Assembly (NCBI GenBank): GCA_965242535.1
Contig: OZ251458.1
Span: 3,968,001 to 4,032,000 of the forward strand
From: VXRD01 sp965242535
GTDB taxonomy: Bacteria > Latescibacterota > UBA2968
Direction of reading: 5' to 3'
DNA: 64,000 nucleotides
Below are positions 8,549 through 16,338 of the stretch, in pieces (the first letter of the stretch is position 1; every line of letters begins with the position of its first letter). Made by a program: the position numbers and the translations under genes. The notes under the pieces were generated by a model that saw only the letters and a list, made by a program, of their open reading frames with translations, did not search any database and was not told the DNA's origin.

Positions 8549-9648
8549 AAGCCAGCCTCAAAACAGAAGTCGAAATCCAAGACATTGCGGTGTTCGCAGA
8601 ACTCGCCGTATGGGAAAAGAGACCAGATCTTCAAGTCGTGTGCAACACGGCTCAGGATCGAGGTACCCTCAACGCAGACGCGATTGACGCTGTCCTGCCG
8701 GGGCTGTCGCCGCGTGCAAGGGAAAACCTGTTGCGCCACTTGCGCTACATTGGGCTTGTTGATCGAAACGGAGCACTGACCACACCCGGACGCCGTTGTG
8801 CATCGTCGGGCGAGGCTCCTGCTTGGGAGCAGGGTGTATATCGCCTGCTCGTGGCATCCCATCCACTCTTTGGTAGCCATGTCCTCGACTTCAGACGCGC
8901 CCCCGGCGATTGGCGCGACCGCGACTTTGACAATTTTGAACATCTCCCGGCAGGACTCTCGGCGAAATACAATCGGGTGTTCACGTCGATATTCGATAAA
9001 TCGCAACGATTCACCGTATCGAAGTTTCCGGTAGCACGAGGCCAAAATCCGGTCTGCCGCATTGAAGGTACGACCAAGGGAAAGTTGCAGTGGGATATCG
9101 ATCTCGCGTCGGGCGACAACGAGTGGACGATTGAAGGACAGGTGATCGGAGATAGGAACCGGCGCGGCAAGTTCCAGTCCGCGCCTGAGTCGGTGGAGCC
9201 GGACGAGTTGGACGATATTTTCGCGGACTGGGAGCCACAATGGGATGTGCGAATGGGTCGCCTTCCCATGGCGTATGATGGCAAGATCGGGCAGGGCGGC
9301 CGCGAGTCGTTCCTGCGGTCCCGGGAATATAAGAATAAGCAGGTCAGAAAGTTTGGTTCGTTTGATGAGGCCGTAATCCGAGATGTACCGGTCGGCCCGG
9401 CGACGAAGGGTGATGCTCGCACTTGGGCAAAGGCCATTCTGGTCGCTCAAGCCGAGGCCGAGGACAAATACATAGTACCCGACACTTATCAGTCGGATTG
9501 GTCAAACATTGTCGACGGTACCCCGCTGGAAGAGTGGGCCGGGGATGCCCCCGATCCGGTGGCACTCTCCGAGGTGAACGGCCGACGCCTCGCCGCCCGG
9601 ACGAAGTGGTTGCTCGCCGCGGGTACCGATCTGGAAATGGGGGCATGA
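8545..9648 (+). CDS. Unknown protein, TerY-P island gene 2
   Basis: 367 residues, no family recognised with confidence. Residues 1-85 are mostly helical with a pattern (VLPGLSPRARENLLRHLRYIGLVDR) that could be a winged-helix fold. The middle is rich in Asp, Trp and basic residues (FDNFEHLPAGLSAKYNRVF, then a beta-rich stretch). The C-terminus has a KSREYKN-like basic part and an alpha-helical end. No signal peptide, membrane segment or catalytic motif is evident. The start overlaps the helicase stop (ATGA) and its own stop overlaps the next start in the same way, so it is made in step with both. I infer a subunit or adaptor of the helicase system. Confidence 0.8.
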   Translation: MKASLKTEVEIQDIAVFAELAVWEKRPDLQVVCNTAQDRGTLNADAIDAVLPGLSPRARENLLRHLRYIGLVDRNGALTTPGRRCASSGEAPAWEQGVYRLLVASHPLFGSHVLDFRRAPGDWRDRDFDNFEHLPAGLSAKYNRVFTSIFDKSQRFTVSKFPVARGQNPVCRIEGTTKGKLQWDIDLASGDNEWTIEGQVIGDRNRRGKFQSAPESVEPDELDDIFADWEPQWDVRMGRLPMAYDGKIGQGGRESFLRSREYKNKQVRKFGSFDEAVIRDVPVGPATKGDARTWAKAILVAQAEAEDKYIVPDTYQSDWSNIVDGTPLEEWAGDAPDPVALSEVNGRRLAARTKWLLAAGTDLEMGA

Positions 9649-11891
9649 TGCGTAGCGGACCGATTCAACCCGAAGATAAACAGGAACGGATTGACCAGAG
9701 GGAGAACGAGCTTTCGCTTTGGGAACAGGGCAAGGGCACGCAAATTGATCTTCCTTGGACCGAATTGAGCAGCCCCGACTCCCTCAATGATGTGCAGTCG
9801 CTCTTGGCGAATGCTCGTAGTGTCATCCTTGCTATCGGCGCGACAACGACCTCGCGCAAATTGATCGACATTGTTTTGCAATATCTTCCTGCACAATGCC
9901 GGCTCTATGTTTACGGAGCTAGTGAACTCGAGACCGAATTGATGCAAAAAATCGCGGGCATGGGTGACCGAGTCCTCGCTCGCTTGGGCCATCGCCCACC
10001 TGCGGACTGGCTCATCGTTGGTAAGGGACGTGACGGACGCCTTGTCGTAGGGCCTACCGCCGAGTCCCGAAGATGGGGGATCCCCGTCAGCGGCGACCTA
10101 GCAAGATCGCTGTTCGAGGCATTTTGTGTGCTATTCTGGTTTCACGCAACGAGCGAAGCCCTGCCGGACGATAACGGCAATGTCGCCTTTCGGCCTCCGC
10201 TGGCGGCTCCGTTCAAAGACCCCGGTCCCGACATCCCACTCCCGGCTGGTCGGCTCCTCCTTGGCGGAGAACTCGACGATCCAGTTTCTGACGCCGAGTT
10301 CCGAATTTCACCGAACGCTTCGGATCCCGGACATGCGCGGGTGCTGTTCATCCCTCCCACTGACGACCTGGCGAGCGGCGGGACAGGTCGCCCTGTCGAT
10401 CTCGGGCTTCCGACGGCACTCTGTCGCCGGGGTCACCGAGTGCTGTGGGTTGATACCGGTCTTCCGAGGACGGCGGTTACACGCCAGCGCATGGTTATGA
10501 ATCTCGTGGAAGCCCCGATCGCACTCCAGATCGAATGGCCGCCCACCACCGCTATTGACTTCCTCCACCGTTTTGAACGTGCGGCGAAACAACCCGCTTG
10601 GGAGTTCCATCCAGCGCGGCGGCTCGACGCTATTAAGGGCGAGGTGCTATTGAACGGGGCGACGCAACCTGACAAGATCGTTCCCTCTATCTCGCTGGAC
10701 GCTGGCGATGTGGACGCGCCGTTGCTGAATTTCGACTCTGCCCGTCCCGCTCGCTTTCCCGACATCCCGCCCCTCGCCTTGGAAGCGACCGTCAAGTGGC
10801 GACGGGTACCGGCTACTTTGCCGCTGGGTGCCCGTCCCGCCGAGATCGTCCGCCGCTGGACAGCGGTGGATGAGTGGGCGTCTCGGACAGTGGAAATCCT
10901 CCGAGACGCGCTTGACGAACTTGAGAACCAAGAAGGACTGTTGAGCAAACTTCGCCAATGGCTTCCTTCTCGGGATGGGAACTCGGACTTGGAACGCGAA
11001 AAACTACGCGACGAACTTGACGAAATCGGCGAGTCGCCCCCAAGTCAGATAGCGGATCAAGCCGAGGATCGCATGACACGCCTCGCCGAGGTCGACAACC
11101 GTTTGGATGGACTGCGGCGTACCACCCACGACCAGCAACAAGCCGCCGAGGACGCCAAGGCGGAGGATGCCCAGCGAGACATTTGGAGCAAGCGCGTTGA
11201 AGATGCCAAGACCAAGCTGGAAGAAATTCAACAGAAATTGGCGGAGAATGAGATAGCCCAAGGCGAGGCGGCGCAAAAACGGGAACAAGCGCAGGCTACC
11301 TTTGATAACGTTGTGGCAGATAAACGCCGAGAGCGGGAGGAATTTTTGGAGAAGGATCGGGTTGATCTCAAGACAAAATTGGATAAGGCACGCCAACGCC
11401 AAAAGTCTCTCAAGGCAGGCCGCAAGAGTCGAGCATCCAAGTCTGCACAGAAGAAGGCGAACCGACAAGTAAATGACGCGGAGCTGGAACTCGCCCGCAA
11501 TAAACGGGACCGCGAGAGCATTGCGGATTGGTCGCCACCCGCACCAGAGATCAGCGCAGAATCCACCCGCCTTAACGAAGCGAAAAAGGTGGTTTCTAAT
11601 CTGCGGTCCCAAGCTACCAGCCTCGCCGAGGAGAGCAAGCAACTTGATCTCACTGTATCGGAAAAATTTCGTTTCAAGAAACCATCGCGACTCGTAGCCC
11701 CACCAACGAGCAAGGTGGATTCGCACCCGCCAATTCCGTCAGAATCCCCTCCTGAGATAGGGGATCTCTACGAACATGGCGAAAAGCGTTTTCTCGCCAT
11801 TCGCACATGGGAACAACTTAGGCGGGCGCAGCCTGTTGCGAGTCGGCTTCGGGCCGAACTCGTGGTTGCCATAAACCCTTCAAAAGCGTAA
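9645..11891 (+). CDS. Large coiled-coil protein with possible phospholipase D-like N-terminal fold, island gene 3
   Basis: 748 residues. Residues about 40-190 alternate hydrophobic strands and helices (ARSVILAIGATTTS, then PADWLIVGKGRDGRLVVGP), a layout reminiscent of phospholipase D-like domains, but no HxK(x4)D motif is present, so any such domain would be inactive or a structural relative. Residues about 415-680 form a long, highly charged coiled coil (ELD..., QKREQAQATFDNV, KARQRQKSLKAGRK) suited to dimerisation or scaffolding. The C-terminal 60 residues include an RFLAI core. The ATG at 9645 overlaps the previous stop. I infer a scaffold or sensor joining helicase and kinase modules; function is not established. 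Confidence 0.78.
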   Translation: MMRSGPIQPEDKQERIDQRENELSLWEQGKGTQIDLPWTELSSPDSLNDVQSLLANARSVILAIGATTTSRKLIDIVLQYLPAQCRLYVYGASELETELMQKIAGMGDRVLARLGHRPPADWLIVGKGRDGRLVVGPTAESRRWGIPVSGDLARSLFEAFCVLFWFHATSEALPDDNGNVAFRPPLAAPFKDPGPDIPLPAGRLLLGGELDDPVSDAEFRISPNASDPGHARVLFIPPTDDLASGGTGRPVDLGLPTALCRRGHRVLWVDTGLPRTAVTRQRMVMNLVEAPIALQIEWPPTTAIDFLHRFERAAKQPAWEFHPARRLDAIKGEVLLNGATQPDKIVPSISLDAGDVDAPLLNFDSARPARFPDIPPLALEATVKWRRVPATLPLGARPAEIVRRWTAVDEWASRTVEILRDALDELENQEGLLSKLRQWLPSRDGNSDLEREKLRDELDEIGESPPSQIADQAEDRMTRLAEVDNRLDGLRRTTHDQQQAAEDAKAEDAQRDIWSKRVEDAKTKLEEIQQKLAENEIAQGEAAQKREQAQATFDNVVADKRREREEFLEKDRVDLKTKLDKARQRQKSLKAGRKSRASKSAQKKANRQVNDAELELARNKRDRESIADWSPPAPEISAESTRLNEAKKVVSNLRSQATSLAEESKQLDLTVSEKFRFKKPSRLVAPPTSKVDSHPPIPSESPPEIGDLYEHGEKRFLAIRTWEQLRRAQPVASRLRAELVVAINPSKA

Positions 11892-11936
11892 TATCTCGTA
11901 GCATTTTCACGCAGAGTCCAAACAAGGAGAAAATCA

Positions 11937-12653
11937 ATGGAACGCGAAGAAACGATGGAACCCAAACTTCCAGGAGGGCCAATCGCAAACAGGCCACTCC
12001 ATTTCATCTTCCTCGCAGACTGCTCGTCCTCGATGTCGGGTGCCAAGATTCAAGCACTCAACCACGCGATTAAAGAGGCCATTCCGCACATGCGGGATGT
12101 CGCAAAAGGCAATCCGAATGCCGAGGTTTTGGTGCGGGCGATCAAGTTCTCGTCCGGTGCCCAATGGCATATTTCGCAACCGACGAATGTCGATGTGTTT
12201 GAGTGGAACGACCTCTCGGCCAGCGGCTCAACCTCAATGGGACGCGCTCTGTCTCTGGTTACGGACGCGCTCAAAACCCCACCCATGCCGGAGCGAGCAC
12301 TACCTCCCGTGCTGGTGCTCATCAGTGATGGACAGCCCACGGACGACTTCAATGGGGGGCTTCAAGCATTGATGGCCGAGCCTTGGGGCAAGAAGGCCGT
12401 GCGCCTCGCTATCGCCATTGGCGAGGACGCGGATATCGATGTTCTCCAACGCTTCATCGGGCATGCGGAGATCCAACCGTTGCAAGCCAACAACGCTCAA
12501 GATTTGGTCAATTATATCCGCTGGGCATCCACCGCAGTTTTGCAGGCCGCCTCCGCGCCGGCGAGCCAGACGCAGAGTGCTCCGGCCGGGGTCAATGTGC
12601 CGTTGCCTCCGCCGCCAAAACCCGATCCGACGGATGCCAACGATGTCTGGTAG
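11937..12653 (+). CDS. terY: VWA-domain protein, TerY-like
   Basis: 238 residues. The metal-ion-dependent adhesion site is intact: DCSSSMSG gives Asp28, Ser30 and Ser32, a Thr/Ser follows in GSTSMG and the distal Asp in ISDGQPTDD. TerY proteins are cytoplasmic VWA proteins found with a PP2C phosphatase and a kinase, in loci for tellurite and phage stress, and are thought to be regulated by phosphorylation. The C-terminal 40 residues are low-complexity (Ala, Gln, Pro), probably a flexible tail. ATG 11937 follows AAGGAGA with 6-base spacing, the clearest ribosome site in the island. The 45-base gap before it is the only real gap in the operon and could hold a second promoter. Confidence 0.88.
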   Translation: MEREETMEPKLPGGPIANRPLHFIFLADCSSSMSGAKIQALNHAIKEAIPHMRDVAKGNPNAEVLVRAIKFSSGAQWHISQPTNVDVFEWNDLSASGSTSMGRALSLVTDALKTPPMPERALPPVLVLISDGQPTDDFNGGLQALMAEPWGKKAVRLAIAIGEDADIDVLQRFIGHAEIQPLQANNAQDLVNYIRWASTAVLQAASAPASQTQSAPAGVNVPLPPPPKPDPTDANDVW

Positions 12654-13602
12654 CCACGAAATAGACGCGAGATCAAGCCGCCCCGGATTCGCCATTGAGC
12701 GCGTAATCGGTGCAAACCACCTGCGATCTGGCAAGCCCTGCCAAGACGAGGCGGGGCTTTGGGTGGTTGCCGATACTGTGGCCCTTGCCATCGCTGACGG
12801 TCATGGTTCGAGCAAACACGCCGACATCGGTGCCCGCCTCGCAGTCCATGTGGCGCTTAACGCGCTCGTGCGATTCGCCGAGGATTTGGGTGAACGCGCT
12901 TCAAATCTGATCGAAGTCCAGAAGTACGCCGAGCATCCCCTCCGCGTTCAGATCGTCCGGGAATGGAAAGAGAGAGTCCACACCAAGTCTGGAGACAGTG
13001 AAACACCACTCGTGGATTATGGCTCGACACTCTTGGTCGCTTTAGCAACGCCGGACTTTTTACTCGTCGGACAACTCGGTGATGGCGATATCCTACTCGT
13101 CAACGAGGATGGTACAGTTGATGTCCCACTACCTGCTGACCCGGAGGCGTTTGCCGACGAGACGCCCAGCCTGTGTCTTCCGGAAGCCGAGCACTCATTT
13201 CGCCTGCGAGTCCTTCCGACACCGCAGCAAGAGACGCTTCTCCTGCTCTTGACCGATGGATACAGCAAGTCGTACCCCACGGATGCCGCGTTCAAACAGA
13301 TCGGCCCGGATTATCTCAACCTCATACGCAAGTATGGAGTCTCCGGCTTAACTCCTCATTTGAAAGGCTTTCTCAAAAAAATCACCACTCAGGGGAGCGG
13401 TGACGACATTGCCCTCGCGCTTCTCCACTATTCGCCACCGACGAGCCAGACTGCTATGGATTCTTCCAACGCCTCGTCGGGGCAAGATGGAATAGTACAG
13501 CGGATTCGAGCCAAGATTGGGGCACTCTTTGGGAACAAGAACAAAACTCAAAACAATGGAGAAATTGCCAATGCAGAAACCAGAACTACTGAAGACTGTT
13601 GA
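12643..13602 (+). CDS. PP2C-type protein phosphatase of the TerY-P triad
   Basis: 319 residues; manganese/magnesium-dependent Ser/Thr phosphatase. Core motifs are GANHLRSGKPCQDE (motif 1 region), AIADGHGSSKHAD (metal-binding DG), GQLGDGDILL, LLTDGYSKS and GSGDDIALAL, the last giving the final metal ligand pair. About 45 C-terminal residues after the domain are basic and polar. The ATG at 12643 lies inside the terY coding end (11-base overlap); an ATG at 12634 is possible. It should oppose the kinase encoded next, with TerY as likely substrate or partner, following the triad described for this family. The specific substrate here is unknown. Confidence 0.88.
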   Translation: MSGSHEIDARSSRPGFAIERVIGANHLRSGKPCQDEAGLWVVADTVALAIADGHGSSKHADIGARLAVHVALNALVRFAEDLGERASNLIEVQKYAEHPLRVQIVREWKERVHTKSGDSETPLVDYGSTLLVALATPDFLLVGQLGDGDILLVNEDGTVDVPLPADPEAFADETPSLCLPEAEHSFRLRVLPTPQQETLLLLLTDGYSKSYPTDAAFKQIGPDYLNLIRKYGVSGLTPHLKGFLKKITTQGSGDDIALALLHYSPPTSQTAMDSSNASSGQDGIVQRIRAKIGALFGNKNKTQNNGEIANAETRTTEDC

Positions 13603-14857
13603 TGGAACGCGCATCATCGCCGACAAACTGCTTGGCCAAGGGGGTCAAGGCGAGGTCTGGAAAGCCACTGATGGCGGGAAGTCCGTCGCGGTGAAGGTCT
13701 ATCACCGAGATACGGCGACTACAGAACAAAAGGAGGGACTCGAGCGGTTGGTTGAAAAAGGCTCACCTGCGCCCTGTTTTTTGTGGCCGATGGCGATGGT
13801 AGCGGATACTCAATCAGAGAGATATGGCTACATCATGCCCATCCGGGAGCCTAACTTCCGAGGGCTGGAAGACTTCATGGCGCGGCGGATCCACCCATCA
13901 ATGCGTGCATTGCTCACGGCAGGCAGGAAACTCGCGGATGGATTTCTCCGCCTCCACAGTCGCGGTCTCTGCTATCGGGACATTTCCTTCGCCAATGTAT
14001 TCTTTGATCCGAAGACCGGCGATATCCTCATCTGCGACAACGACAATGTTGACATAACGGGATCCGAAACGAGCGGTGTGCTGGGGACCCAGCGTTTTAT
14101 GGCCCCTGAGGTGGTTCGGAGAGAGGCGGCACCATCTGCTGATACGGATCGCTACTCGCTGGCAGTACTGCTGTTTTTTCTTTTATACGGTGGTCATCCC
14201 CTTGACGGCCAACGGGAAGCGAACATCCGTTGCCTCGATGTTCCCGCCTTGGAGCGTCTCTATGGGTTTGCCCCGCTTTACATCTGGGATCCGAACGACG
14301 ATTCCAATCAACCTGTCCCCGGCATTCACAACAACCCCATCGCCTTTCGCAACATGTACCCTGAAACGCTGGCAACCCTGTTTCAACGGTCATTCACGGA
14401 CGGATTGCACTACCCGCGCCAGCGTGTGCGCGAGTCAGAATGGAGGAAGGCTTTCGCGAGCACCATCGACAGTATCTGGCTGTGTGCATGTGGCGCTGAA
14501 AACTTCTATGAGCCTGCGGTCGTGGCATCGTCTGGCGGCAAGCACTGCTGGTCATGCAAGAAGCCGCTGGCCCTCCCGCCGCGCATTCGGATTGACGACG
14601 ATATCGTTCTGCTCAACCGCACGACCCAACTGTTCGGCTACCATATCGGTCAGCCCCGCGACGATACCCCAATCGCGGAAGTCGTTCAGAACCCCCAAGT
14701 TCCGAGCCTCTTCGGCCTGCGAAATCTGACCTCAGAGAATTGGACACTGACCAAGCCCGACGGCTCGGTGGTTGATGTTCCGCCCAAGCGTGCGGCGTCA
14801 ATTCTCAATGGCAACCGCATCAACTTTGGGCGACAAACCGGGGAGATACGCGCATAA
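13571..14857 (+). CDS. Protein kinase with C-terminal zinc ribbon, TerY-P triad
   Basis: 428 residues. The kinase fold is clear: glycine loop GQGGQGEVW (residues 22-30), Lys42 in VAVKVY, catalytic loop YRDISFANV near 135 with Tyr replacing the usual His of HRD, a metal loop read as CDNDNVD instead of DFG, and GTQRFMAPEVV. A zinc ribbon follows around 304-330 (CACG ... CWSC), then a beta-rich domain of about 90 residues. HRD and DFG variants of this kind recur in TerY-associated kinases, so I expect activity. ATG 13571 has GGAG 9 bases upstream and lies 32 bases inside the phosphatase gene. A hairpin follows the stop. Confidence 0.87.
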   Translation: MQKPELLKTVDGTRIIADKLLGQGGQGEVWKATDGGKSVAVKVYHRDTATTEQKEGLERLVEKGSPAPCFLWPMAMVADTQSERYGYIMPIREPNFRGLEDFMARRIHPSMRALLTAGRKLADGFLRLHSRGLCYRDISFANVFFDPKTGDILICDNDNVDITGSETSGVLGTQRFMAPEVVRREAAPSADTDRYSLAVLLFFLLYGGHPLDGQREANIRCLDVPALERLYGFAPLYIWDPNDDSNQPVPGIHNNPIAFRNMYPETLATLFQRSFTDGLHYPRQRVRESEWRKAFASTIDSIWLCACGAENFYEPAVVASSGGKHCWSCKKPLALPPRIRIDDDIVLLNRTTQLFGYHIGQPRDDTPIAEVVQNPQVPSLFGLRNLTSENWTLTKPDGSVVDVPPKRAASILNGNRINFGRQTGEIRA

Positions 14858-14861
14858 TTCT

Positions 14862-14888
14862 ACCGATGGAAAGTTTCTCTCCATCGGT
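14862..14888 (+). terminator. Hairpin after the island operon
   Basis: Stem ACCGATGGA / TCCATCGGT of 9 bp with a 9-base loop, 5 bases after the kinase stop. There is no T-run, so it may be a weak or factor-dependent terminator or an mRNA-stabilising hairpin. Confidence 0.45.
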
Positions 14889-14919
14889 CTCACAGTTTCA
14901 TCAATCGAGCAGGCCATTT

Positions 14920-14995
14920 ATGGAGCGTTCGGGCATTCGCCATTCCATTCTCGATGCCATCGGCAAAACGCCGTTGTTGCGCTTAAAGAGATCGC
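14920..14995 (+). pseudogene. 5' fragment of a cysteine synthase-like gene, fused to the ppdK tail
   Basis: From ATG 14920 the frame reads MERSGIRHSILDAIGKTPLL, close to the N-terminus of CysK-type PLP enzymes (SILDxIGxTPLVRL). After about 25 codons it passes, in frame, into the last 20 codons of ppdK at 14996 and ends at the ppdK stop (15057). The chimera is far too short to be an enzyme. The junction marks a rearrangement or an assembly join. Confidence 0.65.
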
Positions 14996-15120
14996 GCTCG
15001 CCCTTCCGCGTGCCCATCGCCCGCCTGGCCGCGGCCCACGCCGCGCTGGCAGAGTAAGTTCACCCCCCACTCCGTACGACAAAAGTGCCCGCTCTCCTCA
15101 TGCGAAAGCGGGCACTTGTT
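14996..15120 (+). repeat. 125-bp direct repeat, right copy (ppdK 3' end plus terminator)
   Basis: Second copy of 4972-5096, 124 of 125 bases identical. It closes the island on its right side. Its downstream neighbour (GTAGGGCAATGG) differs from that of the left copy. Confidence 0.95.
15083..15120 (+). terminator. Duplicate of the ppdK terminator
   Basis: Same 11-bp stem AAGTGCCCGCT / AGCGGGCACTT as at 5059-5096. It may now end transcripts leaving the island and, read from the other strand, transcripts of the toxin-antitoxin pair. Confidence 0.8.
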
Positions 15121-15156
15121 GTAGGGCAATGGCTGATGGCTGAGCGTTGGGTATGA

Positions 15157-15182
15157 GGACACGCGCAGGGGCCTGTCCCTAC
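15157..15182 (+). repeat. GC-rich hairpin repeat, diverged copy
   Basis: Variant of the dispersed unit GGACAGGC-loop-GCCTGTCC-CTAC, with the left arm altered (GGACACGC). Nothing else is seen in 15121-15214. Confidence 0.6.
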
Positions 15183-15214
15183 GGGGTCGGACGGTGGCGT
15201 GGACTGACTGCTGC

Positions 15215-15580
15215 TTAAGAAAAATACTTTTGATAAAAGGCTTTTACTTTGTTCGGCGTAAAAGGTGATTTGGTGAGTCCGTCGGTAATTCTGAGCAACA
15301 ATTCTGTGGATGCTGGCGGTTGGGCAATGCCTTCCTTTAGAATCCTTGCAACATGCCATTCTCGAAGCAAACAAGCGTTCTCGTAGGCAATGACGGACTT
15401 ATGAACGATAAAACTATGGTCGCCCAGTTGAAGGATGAGCGTCTGGTCTTTCCTGGAACTCCACGATGTTACATTCAATACAATGGTCTGAGGTGGATTG
15501 CCTGCGTAATCCGTCGGGAATAGGCAGAGATGATGACCGCCGAAATCGGGATGAATGACGCATGTACCTGCCAAATCCAT
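15215..15580 (-). CDS. Probable toxin of a Panacea-type toxin-antitoxin pair
   Basis: 121 residues, no firm family. It starts 2 bases after the Panacea-domain gene on the same strand, the usual place for the partner toxin. The first 70 residues alternate strands in an SH3-like pattern (CVIHPDFGGHHLCLFPTD, IVLNVTSWSSR, LILQLGDHSFIVHKSVIAY), which recalls MazF/PemK-like toxins that cut RNA. The last 50 residues are helical (ELLLRITDGLTKSPFTPNKV). There is no signal peptide. The toxin role comes mainly from context; the PemK-like fold is a guess from the pattern. The start codon ATG 15580 has no clear ribosome site, consistent with coupling to the upstream stop. Confidence 0.6.
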   Translation of the reverse strand: MDLAGTCVIHPDFGGHHLCLFPTDYAGNPPQTIVLNVTSWSSRKDQTLILQLGDHSFIVHKSVIAYENACLLREWHVARILKEGIAQPPASTELLLRITDGLTKSPFTPNKVKAFYQKYFS

Positions 15581-15582
15581 GT

Positions 15583-16203
15583 TTATCCAATCAATTTTTC
15601 AAATTTAGCACTCGCTTCGAGGTCTCGTTTGATCTCTGCTAAATCCTCGCCTTTCCAGCCCACTGCGCGAAGTAATGTATCCCATCTTATAGGTTCAGAC
15701 GATTTGCCCGGATCTCTAAATTCGGGCAAATCGTGTACATAACGCTTTAATTCTCCAAAATTTTTGTGCCCAAGTTCTCGAAAGACCTCTTGTATCAAGT
15801 CGATCTCGGCTTGAGAGAGTTCATCGTTTTCCGCGGCGGGCGAAATCAATTTAATGACGTTATGATGAGGAGCCGAGAAAGACAAAGGCCAATCCTTCCC
15901 TTTTGATGGATTGCGAATCAGATCGTAAGTCGCGCTCGGCGTTGGCCCCAAAGGAAGGTTGAACGGGCGATCATAAGTCACTGGCCGGCCCCAACGTTTC
16001 AGGGCTTCTCTATCGATGAGATAGATGAGCTTAACCAGATTGTAAAGATCGATTTCTCCGCCGCGATTCTGCGCGAGCAATGTTGCGACCTGCGTGGTCT
16101 TGCGCTCTTTGAACTTGGGCATATTTACGTCAGCATCCCAAGGATCGGTTTCCAGGAGGTTGTACTTGCGATTAGCAGTGGTCTCCCTGGTTAAATCGGT
16201 CAC
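15583..16203 (-). CDS. Panacea/SocA-like antitoxin (DUF4065)
   Basis: 206 residues. Residues about 35-150 match the Panacea (DUF4065, SocA) pattern: VATLLAQNRGGEIDLYNLVK, LIYLIDREALKRWGRPVTY, then NLPLGPTPSATYDLI and an AELSQAEIDLIQEVF-like helix. Such domains neutralise a range of unrelated toxins encoded next to them. The start is GTG 16203, preceded by AAAGGAG at good spacing. It is transcribed leftwards, first gene of a two-gene operon with the probable toxin. The pair lies just outside the right border of the TerY-P island. Confidence 0.75.
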   Translation of the reverse strand: MTDLTRETTANRKYNLLETDPWDADVNMPKFKERKTTQVATLLAQNRGGEIDLYNLVKLIYLIDREALKRWGRPVTYDRPFNLPLGPTPSATYDLIRNPSKGKDWPLSFSAPHHNVIKLISPAAENDELSQAEIDLIQEVFRELGHKNFGELKRYVHDLPEFRDPGKSSEPIRWDTLLRAVGWKGEDLAEIKRDLEASAKFEKLIG

Positions 16204-16280
16204 GACAAACGCTCCTTTCTCCGCGTTTTTGTCAATTTGTCCATATATTTCGTTTTCATTTTATTTTTTTCCATTTTGGG

Positions 16281-16299
16281 GCGCGCGTCAAGTTGGGGC
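16281..16299 (+). repeat. 19-bp direct repeat flanking the ATPase-nuclease gene, left copy
   Basis: GCGCGCGTCAAGTTGGGGC here recurs as GCGCGTGTCAAGTTGGGGC at 18064-18082 (one mismatch), preceded in both places by a T-run and G's. The two copies enclose the ATPase gene. Confidence 0.7.
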
Positions 16300-16338
16300 G
16301 CGTCAATCCGCAACGATCCGCGATTCGGTCAAGTGGGA

